Translations under genes and position numbers: made by a program
Notes under the pieces: model-generated
Told to the model about the DNA's origin: nothing
Databases searched by the model: none
The model's input: the letters and a program-made list of their open reading frames with translations, nothing else
Assembly (NCBI GenBank): GCA_034435055.1
Contig: DAOTXS010000097.1
Span: 77,882-141,881, forward strand
Source: DAOTXS01 sp034435055
GTDB lineage: Bacteria; Chloroflexota; Anaerolineae; UBA4142
Length of the DNA stretch: 64,000 nucleotides
Direction: 5' to 3'
Part shown: piece after piece, positions 60,730 to 64,000 of the stretch
Numbering within the stretch: position 1 is the stretch's first letter
Layout: each line of letters opens with the position of its first letter

Positions 60730-63266
60730 TGTCCACCATCGAATAAAACGTAGACCAAGCCGCCTTCTGCTCCCGTGAACATTTGCCCGCGCTCGAATTG
60801 TTGCGTTGACGCGAGGTAAGGTCCCTGTTCGGGTGAAGTCGCCGCGCCGATCTTCGCGCGCACCGATGCTTGCTCGCACCACACTTTGCCAAAGCCGCGT
60901 TTGGGTTTGACGCCGGCGACACTCACGCCGGGACACGAATCTTCCGGCAACGCGCTCGTCCACGCATCGTCGAAAATAATCCACGACCGATCATTGTTCA
61001 CAACGATGATTTTCGTGTCGCTCTCGCGCCAGAACACCGTGCCGCGCTCGAACATTTGAAATACCATATTCGTTGTCCGCGCGTTTTCGGTTGGACAACC
61101 GATTCTCGTTGCGACGGTGGGGGTCCATTTTTGTGTCGCAAACGCGGCGACCGGCGGACTGCACAACGGCAACGATGCGGAACTTGACGCGCGCGTCGGC
61201 GACGCCGGCGGCGGAGTCAACGTTGGAAATCGTGTCGGTGTCATCGTTGGTGTGGGTGATGGCGGTGCGGGCGTCATCACATCTTCGATGATCGTGATCG
61301 TGCCGTCGTCGCGGCTGGCGACGTAAATCAAATTTCCGATGCGCGTCATTTTGCCCGGCGTGTTGACGGTCAACTGCGCGACAACGCCAAACGTCGTGCC
61401 GTCCAGAACCAAAACCGTGTTGTCGATTTGCGTCGGCGGTTGATTGCTTTCGCGCGGCAAACTTTTTTGCGACAGAAACAGATGCCGCGTTTGCGGATTG
61501 TAAAGCATCCCGGTCGTTTGCGCGGACAGCGTCAGCGTGAACACTTTGTTGTCGTTCACATCGAACACGCCGAGTTCGTGTGTGAACGCGAGCGGATGCG
61601 TGCCGGCAAGAAAAACGCGATTCGTCTCCGGGTCGATTTCGATTTCGGCGACGTTGCCGGCGTACGCAAGCACCGCGCGTTGTTGCATCGTATTGCTGTC
61701 GATGCTATACGCGACGCGGCGACTGTTGGAACCCGGCACGCCGTTTCCGCCGAGCGCGTAAATCCGATTTGCGTTTGCGTTGACACGGACGAAATCCGGC
61801 GCGATCACCGAATTGATCGTTACGCCACGCACGGTCATCGCGCCAACGCCCGCAAGCGAATTTGCATCGAGCATCACCTCGTTCGCGTGGACGCGCCCGC
61901 GTTCGGAATCGACGGCGACGGTCGATAAGAATCGCGTAATCGGTTGCGTCGTGCGAACGGCAAAATTCGTTTCGTCGATGATCGAAAGCGTGTTGTCCGA
62001 TGAATTGGCGACCAGCACACGATTCGTTGTTGCGTCGTGCGCAAGATCGAACGGCGCGCGCCCGGCGTTGACTTCTCTCAGCACGCGATCATTTTCGACG
62101 ACGAAAACCGAATCGGTCGTCGCGCTCGCGGTGTAAATACGATTCGTCGTTTCGTTTGCGGCGAGCGCGGTCAAACGAATCGCCAACGGAATCGCGCCGA
62201 CCACTTGATTTGTTTGCGTGTCGATGATGTGTGTGTTGTCATTACCGTAATTGGCGACGAAAAGCCGCCGCGCGTTTTCGTCGAGCGCGAGCGCGTACGG
62301 TTTTAGCCCGACCGGCATTTCGGCGAGCGCGGTCAGGTTGCGCGCGTCGATGACAGACACCGTGTTGGAAAATGAGTTCGCAACGTAAATACGCGCGCCA
62401 TCACTGCTTATCACCGCATCGCGCGGATCGCCGCCGATTTTTACGCGCCCCCGCGTTGCGCCGGAAACCGGGTCGAACGCGGTCAGAAATTGCGCGTTCG
62501 TCGTCGAATCGTACATCGCCGTGAGCACGCTGTCGTTTGCCGGGTTGGCGATAAGTGTGAAATAACTTGCCTTTGCTTCAATCGTCTTCACCAAACGCAA
62601 CGTCGTCGAATCGATTGCGCCGATCTTATCGAACAGCGCGGCGTAAAGTCGATGATGCGTTGCGTCGCCGGCGAGATTGATGACGCTGAACGCGTTTGGA
62701 ATCGAAATCACCGATTGCTGTTGTAGTGTCGCCGGATCGAGCACGAGAATTGTGCCTTTGGTTTCCAAGCCAACAAACAATCGATTGTCCTGAAACCACA
62801 ACGTGCGCGGTTCCTCGCCGATGCTTGTCGTTAGCGCGACCGCATCGTTGGCGATGATCGAAATCGTCTTGTCGGTTTGGTTCGCAACGAAAATCCGTTT
62901 GCTCGCGGGATCGATTGCTAAATCGCTCGGGCGTTTGCCGGTCGGCAAGAATTTTGTGATGCGGTCGTTCTGAATGATTGCCACATTGTTGGAGGCAAAG
63001 TTAGCGACGTACGTTTTGCCGTCGAGCGTGACGGATGCAACCGGCGCGCGTCCAACGCCGGGCAATTCGCGCGTGACGATGCGTTCGCGGACGGTGGGCA
63101 CGGTGATTGCCGGCGCGGGAGTCGGCAGAGGAGTAGGTTGCGCGGCGCGCGTGGGCGTGGTGACTGGCAAAGGCGCAGGGAATGCGGTTGACGTTGGCGC
63201 GATGCCGGGAACGCTACACGCGGCGGTGAAGAGCAACAAGATGCTGGCGAGGAATTTTATTTTCAC
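60720..63266 (-). CDS. YVTN-type beta-propeller lipoprotein with C-terminal FERG-repeat region
   Basis: This 848-residue lipoprotein has the lipobox FTAAC at ~residues 13-17, a Pro/Thr linker, and about a dozen ~45-residue YVTN/NHL-like blades such as KRIFVANQTDKTISII, ARIYVANSFSNTVSVI and RRLFVANYGNDNTHII. A second Pro/Thr linker (PPSPTPTMTPTRFPTL) leads to a C-terminal domain with two units of the form FERG-x-(V/M)-F-W: QMFERGTVFWRES and QQFERGQMFTGAE. It is probably a surface binding protein. It starts at GTG 63266 after GGAGG. Confidence 0.85.
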   Translation of the reverse strand: MKIKFLASILLLFTAACSVPGIAPTSTAFPAPLPVTTPTRAAQPTPLPTPAPAITVPTVRERIVTRELPGVGRAPVASVTLDGKTYVANFASNNVAIIQNDRITKFLPTGKRPSDLAIDPASKRIFVANQTDKTISIIANDAVALTTSIGEEPRTLWFQDNRLFVGLETKGTILVLDPATLQQQSVISIPNAFSVINLAGDATHHRLYAALFDKIGAIDSTTLRLVKTIEAKASYFTLIANPANDSVLTAMYDSTTNAQFLTAFDPVSGATRGRVKIGGDPRDAVISSDGARIYVANSFSNTVSVIDARNLTALAEMPVGLKPYALALDENARRLFVANYGNDNTHIIDTQTNQVVGAIPLAIRLTALAANETTNRIYTASATTDSVFVVENDRVLREVNAGRAPFDLAHDATTNRVLVANSSDNTLSIIDETNFAVRTTQPITRFLSTVAVDSERGRVHANEVMLDANSLAGVGAMTVRGVTINSVIAPDFVRVNANANRIYALGGNGVPGSNSRRVAYSIDSNTMQQRAVLAYAGNVAEIEIDPETNRVFLAGTHPLAFTHELGVFDVNDNKVFTLTLSAQTTGMLYNPQTRHLFLSQKSLPRESNQPPTQIDNTVLVLDGTTFGVVAQLTVNTPGKMTRIGNLIYVASRDDGTITIIEDVMTPAPPSPTPTMTPTRFPTLTPPPASPTRASSSASLPLCSPPVAAFATQKWTPTVATRIGCPTENARTTNMVFQMFERGTVFWRESDTKIIVVNNDRSWIIFDDAWTSALPEDSCPGVSVAGVKPKRGFGKVWCEQASVRAKIGAATSPEQGPYLASTQQFERGQMFTGAEGGLVYVLFDGGQWE

Positions 63267-63286
63267 GACCCACCTCCGATATTTAC

Positions 63287-63315
63287 ATTCTACCGGATGT
63301 GTGGATGCGGGTCAA
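63287..63315 (-). promoter_or_regulatory. promoter of the YVTN-HAD-kinase-EEP group
   Basis: The minus strand reads TTGACC, 17 bp, TAGAAT, 20 nt before the GTG start. Confidence 0.7.
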
Positions 63316-63347
63316 ACGAAAACGCCGGCAAGGGAATCTTGCCGGCG
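63316..63347 (-). terminator. intrinsic terminator for an upstream leftward transcript
   Basis: A perfect 10-bp stem CGCCGGCAAG / CTTGCCGGCG, followed on the minus strand by TTTTCGTTTG; it separates the 63597 gene from the YVTN promoter. Confidence 0.65.
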
Positions 63348-63377
63348 AATTGGAGATTTGGAAATTGCACGCGTTAC

Positions 63378-63429
63378 CGCCGATTGAAAATCGGCGTCTA
63401 ATAATCGTCAAGTCGGCTCAAACCGACTT
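63378..63429. repeat. two small hairpins, one shared with 18345
   Basis: CGCCGATT / AATCGGCG then TCTAATA matches the arrangement at 18345-18372. It is followed by AAGTCGG / CCGACTT. Both lie in the 330-nt non-coding gap 63267-63596. Confidence 0.5.
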
Positions 63430-63453
63430 ACCACCTAATCAGCCGTCGGTTTC

Positions 63454-63560
63454 AACTGATGGCAAACGCTGTAGCAGGGCGCAATGCGGCGCAAGTCAAC
63501 TTCGCAGTGCAAGACGAAATTCCACGCCGCATTGTCGCCCTGCGTGTGTTTGGCGCAGTT
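63454..63560. repeat. long imperfect palindrome, attC-like architecture
   Basis: Arms of ~37 nt pair with few mismatches: GCAGGGCGCAATGCGGCG (63474-63491) against CGCCGCATTGTCGCCCTGC (63525-63543, one bulge), plus outer CAAAC / GTTTG and AACTG / CAGTT pairs. The loop is ~33 nt. A RYYYAAC-like GCCCAAC follows at 63576-63582. The folded form recalls integron attC sites, but the paired core sites are not clearly present. Confidence 0.5.
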
Positions 63561-63596
63561 CTTTGTTAGCCGCACGCCCAACGGCCATACCGCGCT

Positions 63597-63995
63597 TTAT
63601 GGATACGGCGGACGCGTAGGCGTCGTCTGTCGTATGCGCGTAGGTGATGGGCCAGGCGTGATTGTGACAGCAGGGATAGGCTTGCCAGGAGTCCCTAATG
63701 GTATCGATGTTCCTGACAGATAAACCTTCCCGCCCTCACGGGTGAGATAGATTCTGATCGAATCGGTAGCATGCACGCTCGGCGCGTAGGATTTGTAAAC
63801 CTCTGCGATTATCTGGAACTCACCCTCTCTGGATGGGAAACGTAACTTGCGAGTGAAAGTGAAAGTGCGATTAGCTTTGGCTTCCATAACCCAATTTACC
63901 CCACTCTGCTTCCAATCCTGCGCTTCTTCGATAAGTGCATCGTAGGCAGAAGACAGAAATACCTTTAGGTCCGATATGTCTTTTTCGCTCGTCAC
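63597..63995 (-). CDS. hypothetical protein, probably N-terminally truncated by window edge
   Basis: 132 residues are visible. A GTG at 63995 could be the start, but the frame is open to the window edge. The middle has alternating strands (RTFTFTRKLRFPSREGEFQII, shortened here, then SIRIYLTREGGKVYL), and the last ~30 residues are Pro/Thr-rich (PGPSPTRIRQTTPTRPP). Base composition is more AT-rich than in the flanking operon. No family is recognised. Confidence 0.55.
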   Translation of the reverse strand: MTSEKDISDLKVFLSSAYDALIEEAQDWKQSGVNWVMEAKANRTFTFTRKLRFPSREGEFQIIAEVYKSYAPSVHATDSIRIYLTREGGKVYLSGTSIPLGTPGKPIPAVTITPGPSPTRIRQTTPTRPPYP

Positions 63996-64000
63996 TGTAA

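Overview
The window looks like a chromosome segment of an anaerobic or facultative member of the Chloroflexota (Anaerolineae-like). That is an inference from gene content: a DUF2079 membrane protein, YVTN-propeller lipoproteins with Pro/Thr-rich linkers, a type 2 IPP isomerase beside a prenyl synthase, and many short intergenic palindromes. No rRNA, tRNA, CRISPR array or transposase gene was seen. Most genes start at ATG or GTG behind a good Shine-Dalgarno site, often with ATGA/TGATG overlaps, and several promoters have near-consensus sigma70 hexamers spaced 16-18 bp.

Layout. 1-6.2 kb: leftward envelope/glycan operon (GT-C membrane glycosyltransferase, methyltransferase, GT4, NAD-sugar epimerase, UPF0104 flippase-like protein). 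6.3-8.1 kb: PIG-L deacetylase, aldo/keto reductase and a MITE-like element. 8.2-12.8 kb: group 1 [NiFe] uptake hydrogenase (Tat-exported small subunit, large subunit, cytochrome b, protease, c-type cytochrome), followed from its own promoter by hypAFCDE without hypB. 18.4-23.6 kb: small hypothetical gene and an Fe3+/thiamine-type ABC transporter. 23.7-33.5 kb: housekeeping and metabolic genes, including CarD, an archaeal-type non-discriminating AspRS under a T-box leader with an Asn (AAC) specifier, tryptophanase, a polyprenyl synthase and IDI-2. 33.5-37.5 kb: acpP, a Lon-N protein and the molybdopterin genes mobA-fdhD-moeA. 37.5-44.4 kb: a locus built around a YdhV-type tungsten/molybdenum aldehyde oxidoreductase. 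45.5-55 kb: alaS, DUF2079, baseplate-J-like protein, ruvX, mltG and a GT4/5 glycosyltransferase. 55-64 kb: zinc ribbon, Trypco1 protein, acyl-CoA dehydrogenase with an aminoglycoside-phosphotransferase-like kinase, and a leftward group ending in a YVTN lipoprotein.

The hydrogenase/hyp block and the AOR locus appear to be the energy-metabolism core. MobA, FdhD and MoeA next door could supply the pterin cofactor for the AOR. The AOR locus contains a histidine kinase whose extracytoplasmic domain has two CxxCH haem motifs, its NarL-type regulator, a leader RNA with mutually exclusive hairpins, a receiver-like protein lacking the acidic pair, a Tat-exported four-cluster ferredoxin ending in CGTCH, the AOR, and a protein made of three ~85-residue repeats that I do not recognise. 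This is my best candidate for an undescribed system.

Short repeats are the second theme. Two copies of a ~115-bp MITE-like element have matching terminal inverted repeats and 7-bp target duplications. A family of GACGAA/TTCGTC palindromes sits in gene junctions and twice inside hypF in frame; a third, unrelated repeat is also inside hypF. Copies of the widespread GTCATTGCGAG repeat lie at three junctions.
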